This document shows positions 31,982 to 40,100 of a stretch of DNA of 45,241 bases, piece by piece. Under the pieces are notes generated by a model. That model ran no database searches. It had not been told where the DNA came from and worked only from the letters and a program-made list of their open reading frames with translations. The stretch comes from Sphingobacteriales bacterium (lineage in GTDB: Bacteria; Bacteroidota; Bacteroidia; AKYH767-A; OLB10). How positions within the stretch are numbered: the first letter of the stretch is position 1; every line of letters starts with the position of its first letter. The DNA lies in NCBI GenBank assembly GCA_021299095.1, contig JAJTFW010000008.1, positions 1 through 45,241 on the forward strand, given 5' to 3'. Position numbers and translations under genes: made by a program.

Positions 31982-31989
31982 TACCTTTG
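31982..31989 (+). promoter_or_regulatory. Candidate -7 box for the hydrolase gene, TACCTTTG
   Basis: TACCTTTG matches TAnnTTTG and lies 6 nt before the ATG at 31996, the same near-leaderless arrangement as at 5089-5096. Confidence 0.4.
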
Positions 31990-31995
31990 CCCGCG

Positions 31996-32643
31996 ATGAG
32001 TGTTTCGACCATTATAGAATTGGAGGTTTCCGGGGGACATATTTTCGGAGACTTGACCGTTCCGGATCATGCCATCGGCCTTGTGATTTTTGCACACGGA
32101 AGCGGAAGCAGCAGAAACAGCCCCAGGAACAAAACCATTGCCGCCTTACTTCAACAGGCCGGCATGGCGACTTTCCTCATGGATTTGCTAACCGATCGCG
32201 AGGATGATGACTTCGCCAACCGATTCAACATCGACCTGCTTAGCGGACGCTTGTTGTTGGCAACCATGGAACTGAAGAAACGTCCGGAGCTGCACCACCT
32301 TCCCATCGGCTATTTCGGAGCATCGACAGGAGCTGCCGCCGCGCTCCATGCTTCCGCTTGGCTTCCCGAGTTGATTCGCGCCGTTGTATCGCGGGGTGGC
32401 AGACCCGATTTGGCTCAGACCTTCCTCCCGGAGGTAAAGTCGCCCACCCTTTTAATCGTGGGAGAACTCGACGAAGAAGTCCTGGCCTTGAACCGACAAG
32501 CACTTTCGATGCTGCATTCGGAAAAAGCCTTGACCACAGTGAAAGGAGCAAGCCATTTGTTTGAAGAAGAAGGCACCCTTGGTCAGGCGGGCATTCTTGC
32601 CCGTGACTGGTTTTTGGATCACTTCAAGTCGGCGCTGAGCTAA
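31996..32643 (+). CDS. Alpha/beta hydrolase (dienelactone hydrolase-like)
   Basis: A 215-residue cytoplasmic hydrolase. The oxyanion segment VIFAHGSGSSRNSPRN, nucleophile elbow GYFGASTGAAAAL (Ser in GxSxG), acid LIVGELDEEVL and catalytic His in GASHLFEE are all present in order. The ATG at 31996 is chosen over a TTG at 31987. Its stop is 2 nt before the GTG start of the phosphoribosyltransferase gene; in other bacteria these two domains occur fused in one polypeptide, so the proteins probably act together. The substrate is unknown. Confidence 0.87.
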   Translation: MSVSTIIELEVSGGHIFGDLTVPDHAIGLVIFAHGSGSSRNSPRNKTIAALLQQAGMATFLMDLLTDREDDDFANRFNIDLLSGRLLLATMELKKRPELHHLPIGYFGASTGAAAALHASAWLPELIRAVVSRGGRPDLAQTFLPEVKSPTLLIVGELDEEVLALNRQALSMLHSEKALTTVKGASHLFEEEGTLGQAGILARDWFLDHFKSALS

Positions 32644-32645
32644 AC

Positions 32646-33284
32646 GTGAACGGAACGCATCCCCTGTTCTATGACCGAATTGATGCGGGGCAGCAACTGG
32701 CGCACCAACTGGAAGACTTACGGCATAGCGACGCCCTTGTTTTGGGTATTCCCCGCGGAGGCGTTCCAGTAGCGGCTGAAATCGCCCGACACCTACACTT
32801 ACCGTTAGGTTTGGAGTTGGTCAAAAAAATAGGACATCCCGACAATCCCGAGTTGGCCATCGGATCGGTTTCCACTGAAGGTATCTATTTACGTCCAGAG
32901 GCTGAGCGGATCGACATGGACTATATCAAAACCGAGACTGAGCGAATTCGCGAACTTCTGCGTAATCGACAACTACTGCTGACAGGAACCGCAACTGTGT
33001 CCGATTTAAAAAATAAAGACGTGATTCTGGTCGATGATGGCATAGCAACCGGCAGCACCTTATTGGAGGCGATCAGAGATTTGAAACACCGTGGTGCCCG
33101 ACACATTACCGTAGCCGTTCCCGTGGCTCCCCCGGGAACCGGAATTCGTATTGGTACTTCCTGCGACCGCTTCATCTGTTTGCACGAACCCCCTGATTTT
33201 TCGAGTGTGGGAGAGCATTATGGAGACTTCAGCCCTGTTGAGGACGATCAAGTAACACGCCTGTTCCGCTCCTTTTCTCATTAA
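32646..33284 (+). CDS. Phosphoribosyltransferase-fold protein (COG1926 type)
   Basis: A 212-residue type I PRTase-fold protein. The N-terminal FYDRIDAGQQLAHQLE and LGIPRGGVPVAAEIA are typical of this group, and VILVDDGIATGSTL (about residues 126-139) is the PRPP-binding loop with its acidic pair. It begins with GTG at 32646, 2 nt after the hydrolase stop, so the two are probably translationally coupled. The group has no firmly established substrate; activity on a base plus PRPP is inferred from the fold. Confidence 0.87.
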   Translation: MNGTHPLFYDRIDAGQQLAHQLEDLRHSDALVLGIPRGGVPVAAEIARHLHLPLGLELVKKIGHPDNPELAIGSVSTEGIYLRPEAERIDMDYIKTETERIRELLRNRQLLLTGTATVSDLKNKDVILVDDGIATGSTLLEAIRDLKHRGARHITVAVPVAPPGTGIRIGTSCDRFICLHEPPDFSSVGEHYGDFSPVEDDQVTRLFRSFSH

Positions 33285-33590
33285 CAGGGTTGTGTTCATT
33301 TCTTCAGGATTCCGTTTCATCATCGGCTAACCCCGTGTGTACTTTCGGGTTGACAACGAATCTTTTTCAAACGATTCGTCCGATTGCGGCAGGCGGCAGG
33401 AACAGCAAGACCCTGAGCCAGACTTGAACCGACTCCGCACATGAACCGACCCTTATCCGGAATGACTTAGGTGCGCCGGCACCGGAAGTCATACACATTG
33501 CGCAGCCCCTCCGACAGGAGCGGGTTGACGCAGGTCACCGTCACCTCAGACCGGACTCAACTTATCTTTCTTATCCTCAAACCAAACACC
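33285..33590. other. Intergenic stretch with no gene seen
   Basis: This 306-bp gap holds only short weak hairpins (for example GGTGC-GCCG-GCACC) and an upstream extension of the next frame without plausible start or coding character. I see no RNA gene, riboswitch or convincing promoter. Confidence 0.6.
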
Positions 33591-34046
33591 ATGAATCACA
33601 TACTGAAATCCCTCTTCTACAACACCCTTTTCATCAGCAGTTTGTTTTTCCTGACCTCTACAAGCGTCCTTGCCCAACAGCAGGAACGCATCAAAATCAT
33701 CTTCGGAACCCGAGTACACCCGTCGGACGATGGCAAAGGATGCGAAGGCGATAAAGGCATTTGCCTGATTGTGACAACCAAAGACCTGCGAATTCAAGGC
33801 ACAGACCTTGGGGAAGCCCAGGTTGAAGAAATCGATGGACACATCCGTCTCAGCATACAGCGTGATCCCGACCCGGTCATGGACCATGAAAACACCTTCT
33901 ACCTTTACAGCGACAAACCGCTTCCGCCAGACGTCGCCATGGCCTTCGGCTACCGGGAAATCACCCTAAAAAAAGGCGAATACCGAATTGACAAATCGGA
34001 CAACCCGCTGGGAACGATTAAAATCGATGCTAATTTTGAATTCTGA
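33591..34046 (+). CDS. Small secreted protein of unknown function
   Basis: A 151-residue protein. Residues 1-30 are a signal peptide (FISSLFFLTSTSVLAQ). The mature part is short, charged and beta-rich, with two close Cys (GKGCEGDKGIC) and a C-terminal ITLKKGEYRIDKSDNPLGTIKI segment. No sorting domain or lipobox is present, so it is probably periplasmic. The ATG at 33591 is chosen because the signal peptide starts there, although the frame is open farther upstream. I do not recognise a named family. A strong hairpin follows its stop. Confidence 0.75.
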   Translation: MNHILKSLFYNTLFISSLFFLTSTSVLAQQQERIKIIFGTRVHPSDDGKGCEGDKGICLIVTTKDLRIQGTDLGEAQVEEIDGHIRLSIQRDPDPVMDHENTFYLYSDKPLPPDVAMAFGYREITLKKGEYRIDKSDNPLGTIKIDANFEF

Positions 34047-34058
34047 CATGATCAAACC

Positions 34059-34085
34059 AACGACCGGCGCAGTGCGCCGGTCGTT
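34059..34085 (+). terminator. Strong GC-rich hairpin between two envelope-protein genes
   Basis: AACGACCGGCGC, loop AGT, GCGCCGGTCGTT forms a 12-bp perfect stem, but is followed by only a few T or A residues. It lies 12 nt after one stop and 13 nt before the next ATG, so it may attenuate rather than fully terminate. Confidence 0.6.
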
Positions 34086-34098
34086 TAACCCAAGTACC

Positions 34099-34731
34099 AT
34101 GAACCGACTCCTTCCGTTGGCAACACTGGCCGCACTATTATTCTTGAGTTCATGCAATGCCGTATTGCAGGGCATGCTAGGTTACCATCAACCCAAGCGC
34201 CTCAGCGAGAAACAGCATACGCGACTTTTGAAACGCCTGAGTGCTGAACAGGATCAGAGCTATGTGTTGGATACCGGATACTACTATCTGCTCAACATTT
34301 TCGATACCACAGAAAAACGCCTGCAGAAGAAGAACCACTACCAGCCCATACAAGCCTTGTACTTCGGCCACGGGCAGTACCCGGAGGCCTGGTTCATCAA
34401 CTGCTATGCGCCGGGCTTCCCGAACCTCGACTGGGCTGGTGACGGCCACTTTTCGACCTTCCCACCCCACACTGCTGCGCCGATTGATTCCCTGCTGAGT
34501 TTCGACGCCCTGATGCGCGAAGCCACAGCGTTTACAGCGACCAGCCAACAGCCGCAGGTGGCTCCAGACCAAGCTTACACCGTCGTTGTTTTCTGGAACA
34601 GAATGATGTTCAGGCAATGCCGTAGGCTCAACAACGTGGTCAGAAATCATCTTGGGCAATCGGGGGTACCTCATCGGATTTTGTACATCAACAACGACAA
34701 CCTTTACGCATTTGAAGTAAGTCGCCCATAA
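34099..34731 (+). CDS. Putative lipoprotein of unknown function
   Basis: A 210-residue protein. MNRLLPLATLAALLFLSSCNAV is a clear lipoprotein signal, with Cys19 as the lipidation site. The mature part has recurring aromatic segments (YVLDTGYYYLLNIFD, IQALYFGHGQYPEAWFINCYAPGFPNLDW) and ends in VPHRILYINNDNLYAFEV. I do not recognise a family. The ATG at 34099 follows a strong hairpin, so expression may be partly separate from the secreted protein upstream. Confidence 0.78.
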   Translation: MNRLLPLATLAALLFLSSCNAVLQGMLGYHQPKRLSEKQHTRLLKRLSAEQDQSYVLDTGYYYLLNIFDTTEKRLQKKNHYQPIQALYFGHGQYPEAWFINCYAPGFPNLDWAGDGHFSTFPPHTAAPIDSLLSFDALMREATAFTATSQQPQVAPDQAYTVVVFWNRMMFRQCRRLNNVVRNHLGQSGVPHRILYINNDNLYAFEVSRP

Positions 34732-34812
34732 GAAGCGAGGCCGGCCTTTTCTTATTTTTGCATCCGCTCTGCGTATCCCCTATCTTGCGCGGGTTCAACT
34801 GAAAGAAAGACT

Positions 34813-35991
34813 ATGCCACAAGACCGTTTCCAAGGACATGATTACTACCTGATGGATGAACTGCTGACCGAGGAGCACAGACTGGTGCGTGACTCCGTCA
34901 GAGAATGGGTGAAGCGCGATATTTCACCAATCATCGAAGATTATGCTCAGCGTGCCGAGTTCCCCACCCAGATCATTGATGGATTGGCCGGAATCGGTGC
35001 ATTCGGACCCTACATCCCAGCCGAGTACGGTGGAGGTGGTATGGATCAGATCACTTACGGCCTGATTATGCAGGAAATCGAGCGTGGCGATTCGGGCGTA
35101 CGGTCGACCGCCTCAGTTCAGAGCTCCTTGGTGATGTACCCCATTTACACGTATGGCTCCGAAGAGCAGCGTCGCAAATTCCTGCCCAAGCTGGCCTCCG
35201 GTGAATGGATGGGGTGTTTTGGATTGACCGAGCCGAACCATGGGTCTAATCCCTCCGGTATGCTAACGCATTACACCGACGATGGCGACCATGTGATTTT
35301 GAACGGATCCAAAATGTGGATCAGCAATGCACCCTTCGCGCAGCTGGCTGTTGTGTGGGCGAAAGACCCAGAGGGCGTGATTCGCGGAATTATCGTTGAG
35401 CGGGATATGCCCGGCTTCAGTACTCCCGAAACGCACAACAAATGGTCTTTGCGTGCCAGCGCAACCGGTGAACTCGTATTTGACAACGTACGCGTTCCCA
35501 AGGCCAACATTCTCCCAAATGTAAAAGGACTGAAAGGTCCGCTGGGCTGCCTAAATTCCGCCCGTTATGGCATTGCGTGGGGAGCAATTGGCGCTGCCAT
35601 GGATTGCTACGACACGGCGCTACGTTATTCTCAGGAGCGTATTCAATTCGGGCGCCCAATTGGAGGATTTCAATTGCAACAAAAGAAGTTGGCCGAGATG
35701 ATTACCGAGATCACCAAAGCACAATTGCTCACCTGGCGTTTAGGGGTGTTGAAGAATGAAAACCGCGCAACTCCTGCCCAGATCTCGATGGCTAAACGGA
35801 ACAACGTGAATATGGCTTTACAAATCGCCCGCGAGGCCAGACAAATTCTCGGCGGCATGGGTATTACCGGTGAATATCCCATTATGCGACACATGATGAA
35901 CCTTGAAAGTGTAATCACCTACGAGGGCACTCACGATATCCACCTACTCATCACGGGCATGGACGTAACTGGCTTCAACGCCTTTACCTGA
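34813..35991 (+). CDS. gcdH: Acyl-CoA dehydrogenase, glutaryl-CoA dehydrogenase-like
   Basis: A 392-residue FAD flavoenzyme. N-terminal helical domain (LLTEEHRLVRDSVREWV), beta domain with GCFGLTEPNHGSNPSG and KMWISNAPFAQLAVVWAK, and C-terminal helices with RIQFGRPIGGFQLQQKKLAEM. The catalytic Glu is in TYEGTHDIH near residue 374, and ARYGIAWGAIGAAMDCYDTALRYS matches glutaryl-CoA dehydrogenases, which oxidise and decarboxylate glutaryl-CoA to crotonyl-CoA in lysine and tryptophan breakdown. A strong bidirectional terminator follows. A different short acyl-CoA substrate cannot be excluded. Confidence 0.9.
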   Translation: MPQDRFQGHDYYLMDELLTEEHRLVRDSVREWVKRDISPIIEDYAQRAEFPTQIIDGLAGIGAFGPYIPAEYGGGGMDQITYGLIMQEIERGDSGVRSTASVQSSLVMYPIYTYGSEEQRRKFLPKLASGEWMGCFGLTEPNHGSNPSGMLTHYTDDGDHVILNGSKMWISNAPFAQLAVVWAKDPEGVIRGIIVERDMPGFSTPETHNKWSLRASATGELVFDNVRVPKANILPNVKGLKGPLGCLNSARYGIAWGAIGAAMDCYDTALRYSQERIQFGRPIGGFQLQQKKLAEMITEITKAQLLTWRLGVLKNENRATPAQISMAKRNNVNMALQIAREARQILGGMGITGEYPIMRHMMNLESVITYEGTHDIHLLITGMDVTGFNAFT

Positions 35992-36004
35992 TTGTTCTGA
36001 ATTT

Positions 36005-36042
36005 TTAAAAAGAGCGGGGCCTATGCTCCGCTCTTTTTTTTT
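36005..36042. terminator. Bidirectional terminator between gcdH and the TerB-like gene
   Basis: AAAAAGAGCGGGGC, loop CTAT, GCTCCGCTCTTTTT with A and T tracts on the two sides, between convergent genes. Confidence 0.88.
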
Positions 36043-36054
36043 ACAACAGGTTGT

Positions 36055-36402
36055 TCAGCTGTAATTGGCTTCCCACGCTGCGAACAGCTCGTTGAGAAAT
36101 GTGTTTTCTGCTGGCGAAATGGTTTTATCTGCTGCAGCGAGCTTGACGGCAAAATCCAAAAAGTGAGTGCGGTCATCCTCGTTCGAATCCATGTAAAACA
36201 CGTTCATCATGTTGCTGAAGTGAAGTAGATAATCCGAGGGGTCCATTCCGCTCAACACCTCCATTTCGAGATCGAGATCGACTGGTCCGGGAAAATTTTC
36301 GATTAGATATTGTTTGATGATCTTGTCTTCTCGTGCATTAAACTGCTCGTCGACGGCAGATAGTATCATCAACATATGGTAACCTGCAATGGCCTTGTTC
36401 AT
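36055..36402 (-). CDS. TerB-like small helical protein
   Basis: A 115-residue protein from the ATG at 36402. Two helical halves contain the TerB/DjlA-N pattern of paired acidic motifs: LSAVDEQFNAREDKIIKQYL and AVKLAAADKTISPAENTFLNEL. In this family conserved acidic residues bind metal; members are linked to tellurite resistance or stress, though most are uncharacterised. The frame extends to 36477 but the ATG at 36402 matches the family start. It stands alone, convergent with gcdH. Confidence 0.75.
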   Translation of the reverse strand: MNKAIAGYHMLMILSAVDEQFNAREDKIIKQYLIENFPGPVDLDLEMEVLSGMDPSDYLLHFSNMMNVFYMDSNEDDRTHFLDFAVKLAAADKTISPAENTFLNELFAAWEANYS

Positions 36403-36590
36403 GTGAAATGGAAATTGATACACCCAAATTACGCTCAAAGCAGGCCATTTGGTATTCCAAACGCATAAATTGACCAAATACTAACATAAGTCACACTTAC
36501 CAGCAGGCGTAACCTTTTGTAACCAGTCTGCGTTTCGTTGGCAAAATACCACAGGGTTCACGGGTATTTCGTACTTTTGAACTCAGAATT

Positions 36591-36661
36591 GGTCGCGTGG
36601 CCGAGTGGCTAGGCAGAGGTCTGCAAAACCTTGTACAGCAGTTCGAATCTGCTCGCGACCT
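36591..36661 (+). tRNA. tRNA-Cys (anticodon GCA)
   Basis: Acceptor GGTCGCG (36591-36597) pairs with CGCGACC (36654-36660); D-arm GCC...GGC; anticodon stem GAGGT/ACCTT with loop CTGCAAA and anticodon GCA at 36623-36625; T-arm AGCAG TTCGAAT CTGCT. The discriminator is U (36661), as expected for tRNA-Cys. CCA is not encoded, unlike the tRNA-Ser in this window. Confidence 0.96.
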
Positions 36662-36667
36662 CAGGCG

Positions 36668-36702
36668 CAAATCCCCCTCTTGCAAAAGAGGGGGATTTTG
36701 CT
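36668..36702 (+). terminator. Terminator of tRNA-Cys
   Basis: AAATCCCCCTCTT, loop GCAA, AAGAGGGGGATTT is a 13-bp stem followed by T-rich sequence, starting 7 nt after the tRNA. It shares the GCAA loop of the tRNA-Ser terminator. Confidence 0.9.
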
Positions 36703-37077
36703 TTTGTCCCCCCCCTTCAAGCTCGCTTGCACACGGTTGAAAAAGCGAAATCCTAACTTACTTGAGCAATGGGAATGTGCATTTGAGCAGCCCCCGACAT
36801 TCTCCGAGGGAGCCTGCGACTGACTCAATCTGCCAGCAGCCCATTGTGCTTGCACGAACAGGGATTTAGGCCGAGGTTGCACAATAAGCATATGAACTAT
36901 TGGCACTATTACCCCTTTTCGTGAGGCCCACGAATCGTATTAATGCGTTCGGCAGAGGCAATGTCAATAGTTTTATCTATATGAAAATCAATGTATTTAA
37001 AGTTAATTGTCGTTATTCATTTAAACTCGGGATACCCCTATTAGGGGGCTAAATTTATTTGGAGGAATGGGACTGCA
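36703..37077. other. Gene-free stretch with trailer motif and AT-rich promoter-like part
   Basis: The first part contains CAAGCTCGCTTG (36718-36729), the same small palindrome found in the tRNA-Ser trailer. The part from about 36960 is notably AT-rich and probably promoter-bearing. No RNA gene or protein gene was recognised. Confidence 0.55.
37034..37047 (+). promoter_or_regulatory. Candidate operator, CCCCTA-T-TAGGGG palindrome
   Basis: An inverted repeat with 6-bp arms (CCCCTA/TAGGGG) and a single central base stands out in an AT-rich region 31 nt before the ATG at 37078 and about 105 nt before the preferred protease start at 37153. Its GC-rich arms in AT-rich DNA suggest a regulator site. 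No second copy was found in the window. Confidence 0.4.
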
Positions 37078-37152
37078 ATGACAACCTTTACACGGTCAGT
37101 AACGACGAAGTATCCTGAACGCAAATCCCATACAATTCTAAACCCATTTCCC

Positions 37153-40100
37153 ATGAGAACCAAGCCATTTCTCCGCCAAACCGGTAGCAGGTTCCTAACC
37201 GCATTGTTCTGCCTGCTTGCACTAACCTGCCGTGCACAGCAGCTCGATATTACATCCTTTGTGCTGTACTCCGGTAATCAAGCCAGTGGTACAACACCCC
37301 CCCCAGCCCCGGGTTACGCAACCATTATTGGCAGCTCCAATACAATCAACGGGGGCAATGTGGGCGCCAGGGTACTTGTCAAATCGTCCGGAAATATTTC
37401 TGCCAATGTGCGAAGTGGGCAGCGCGTAGAGTTTGCCAACAGCATCGTGATGAACGGAACCATCTTTGCGTCCAACGACAATTCCTCAACGGGTATAACC
37501 GTGCAGACCGGATCCAGCCTTTCGCTGACAGGTAGTATTCAGTCCAACGGGAATGTGGTTGTTGGCGGTGGTAGTATCAGCGGCAGTGTAACGAAGCCCT
37601 CCAATTATACCTACAGCGGACCTACTCCCGTTGGCGGTGTTATTAATGCAGTACCGGCCATACCAGCGCTTCCTCCTCTTCCCGTTCCATCCATCATGCC
37701 GGCTGCAGGAACGCAAAACATTTCGACGAGCATCACCATCAATCCGGGAGCATACGGAAATGTGACGCTTGGCGGCAACCGCACCCTAACCTTGAATGGT
37801 CCCGGCGATTATGTGTTCAACTCCATCAACAATTCGGGAACATCAAACACACTTCGCTTTGATTTTCAAAACAATCCGAATGGTGTTTTCCGGGTTTTTG
37901 TCAGAGGGAATGCCTTCCTGAACAAATCCACAACTACGCTTGTGAACGGAGGAAATGCCGGACGCGTTTACCTTGAAACGCACGGCAACGGAGCAGGATC
38001 TACCAGCAACGCCTACGCATTTGTCATTGCAAACGGTGCATCAGGCGGTGTTTCCAGATGGAACGGAACCGTGTACGCTCCCTATGCCGGAATCCTGATG
38101 GGTTCCGGAACAGGAACGACCTCTGTAAATGGTTGTTTGTGGAGCGGCACTCAGGTGAACATCAACAGCGGTGTAACCACCAACTATGTGGCCTATGTGA
38201 ATTGCCAAACGCCTGTTGCCAATGCCGGACCAGACAAGGTGTTGAACTGCACCACCAGCAGTACGACACTCAACGGATCCAGTACGACTCCGGGAGTAAC
38301 CTACTCTTGGACAGCCAGCAACGGAGGCAACATCGTATCAGGCGCCAACACGGCGACACCTGTAGTGAATACAGCTGGCATCTACACGCTTACTGTTTCA
38401 TCGGGATCGGCTTGCGTTGCGAGCGATATTGCTGTAGTGACCTCCAATCTGGCCGCACCGAACGTCAATGCAGGTCCGGACGTGAATCTGACTTGTGCCC
38501 TTACAAGCCTATCGCTTTCAGGCTCATCAACTACAAGCGGCGCGAGCTACAGCTGGACAGGCCCAGGCATCGTGTCGGGTTCCAACACCGCCAATCCGCT
38601 CATCAATGCAGCCGGAACCTATACCCTGACTGTGACGAATCCCGCAAACGGATGCACGGCCAGCGATCAGGTTGTGGTTGGAACCAACTACGCTGCACCA
38701 TCTGCAAACGCGGGACTTGACGCCGAACTGACCTGCGCATTGACCAGCCTTACGCTTTCCGGATCCTCGACAACACTTGGTGCAAGCTATAGCTGGACTG
38801 GTCCGGGCATCGTATCCGGTGCCAACACGGCAAATCCAGTCATCAATGCAGCAGGATCCTACACCTTGACGGTTACTTCCGCTACAAATGGATGTACAGC
38901 GACTGATGTCGTCGTCATTTCCAATAACACAGGAAGTCCTGAAGTCAATGCCGGGAACGACGCTGAACTGACCTGCAGTACCACCAGCATTGGTTTAAAC
39001 GGATCGACAAGCGCTGCTTCAGCTACATACAGCTGGAGCGGACCGGGAATCGTGTCAGGCGCAAACAGCAGTTCGGTATTGGTGAATGCTGCCGGAACCT
39101 ATACACTCGTAGTCACCAATAACCAAAACGGATGCACTGCAAGTGACCAGGCCTTGGTTACACTTAACAACACGCCACCCGATGTGAACGCCGGTAGCGA
39201 TCAAATCATCACCTGCACCAATACCCTTGCGACACTAACGGGAAGCTCCACTACAGGCGGAGCCACCTTTACATGGAGCGGACCTGGAATTGTATCGGGC
39301 GGAAACAGCAGTTCGGCAAGTGTGAATGTGGCTGGCACCTATACCCTACAGGTTGTTAATCCTGCCAACGGTTGTAGCGCAAGTGATCAAGTTGATGTAA
39401 CCACCGACGTAGACAGACCAGATGCAGAGGCCGGACCCGGGAATGCACTCACCTGTGTAATACTTGAAGTACAGCTCAATGGAAGCTCTACCGTAACGGG
39501 AGCCCAGTACGCTTGGACGGGGCTCGGAATCGTATCGGGTGGAAATACAGCGACCCCCACTGTTAATGCCATTGGCACATATACCTTAACAGTGACCAAT
39601 CCATTGAATGGTTGCGAATCGACGGACACAGTGGTGATTGAAGAGGGTCCCTGCATCATTCCATACTATCAGCCTTGCCCTGGTGGAAAAGACAACAGTA
39701 AACTGGGATGCGAATTGACATCACTCTACAACAACTATCTCCAGGTTGGTCTGGACACGATTCAACAGATCTTCTTTGCAAGTCCTGATACCGTGTGGAT
39801 CGAAATCATCACCGTGTCTGGACAGACCAATGCCTTATTCAACCTGATTTACCAGACTCCCGGCTATGGACTGACCGACACCATTCCCAATGGATTAAAC
39901 CCATTGGTGATTACTGGTCGCTACCCGATTGCGAATCTGCCCAGTCTGCTCAATGTAGGTGTCGAAGATAAAATCGTGTATGTGCGACCCGTTTATCCCA
40001 GCATCAACAACAGTGGCATTGCGCTGACCCAAGGTGATCTGGCACAAACCTCTGATATCGCTCGTGAAGGCTTCAACGTTGACGGATCGGGAATTAAAGT

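Noticed and set aside
33471-33590. N-terminal extension of the small secreted protein
   Set aside because: The extension is basic, not secretory, and precedes a clean signal peptide beginning at the ATG at 33591.
36605-36823. An open frame starting inside tRNA-Cys
   Set aside because: It overlaps the tRNA and its terminator and has no coding character.
38058-38720. A 220-codon frame overlapping the Ig-like repeats in a second frame
   Set aside because: It is the shadow of the repeated modules, with low-complexity Cys/Arg/Gln-rich sequence and no homology that I recognise.
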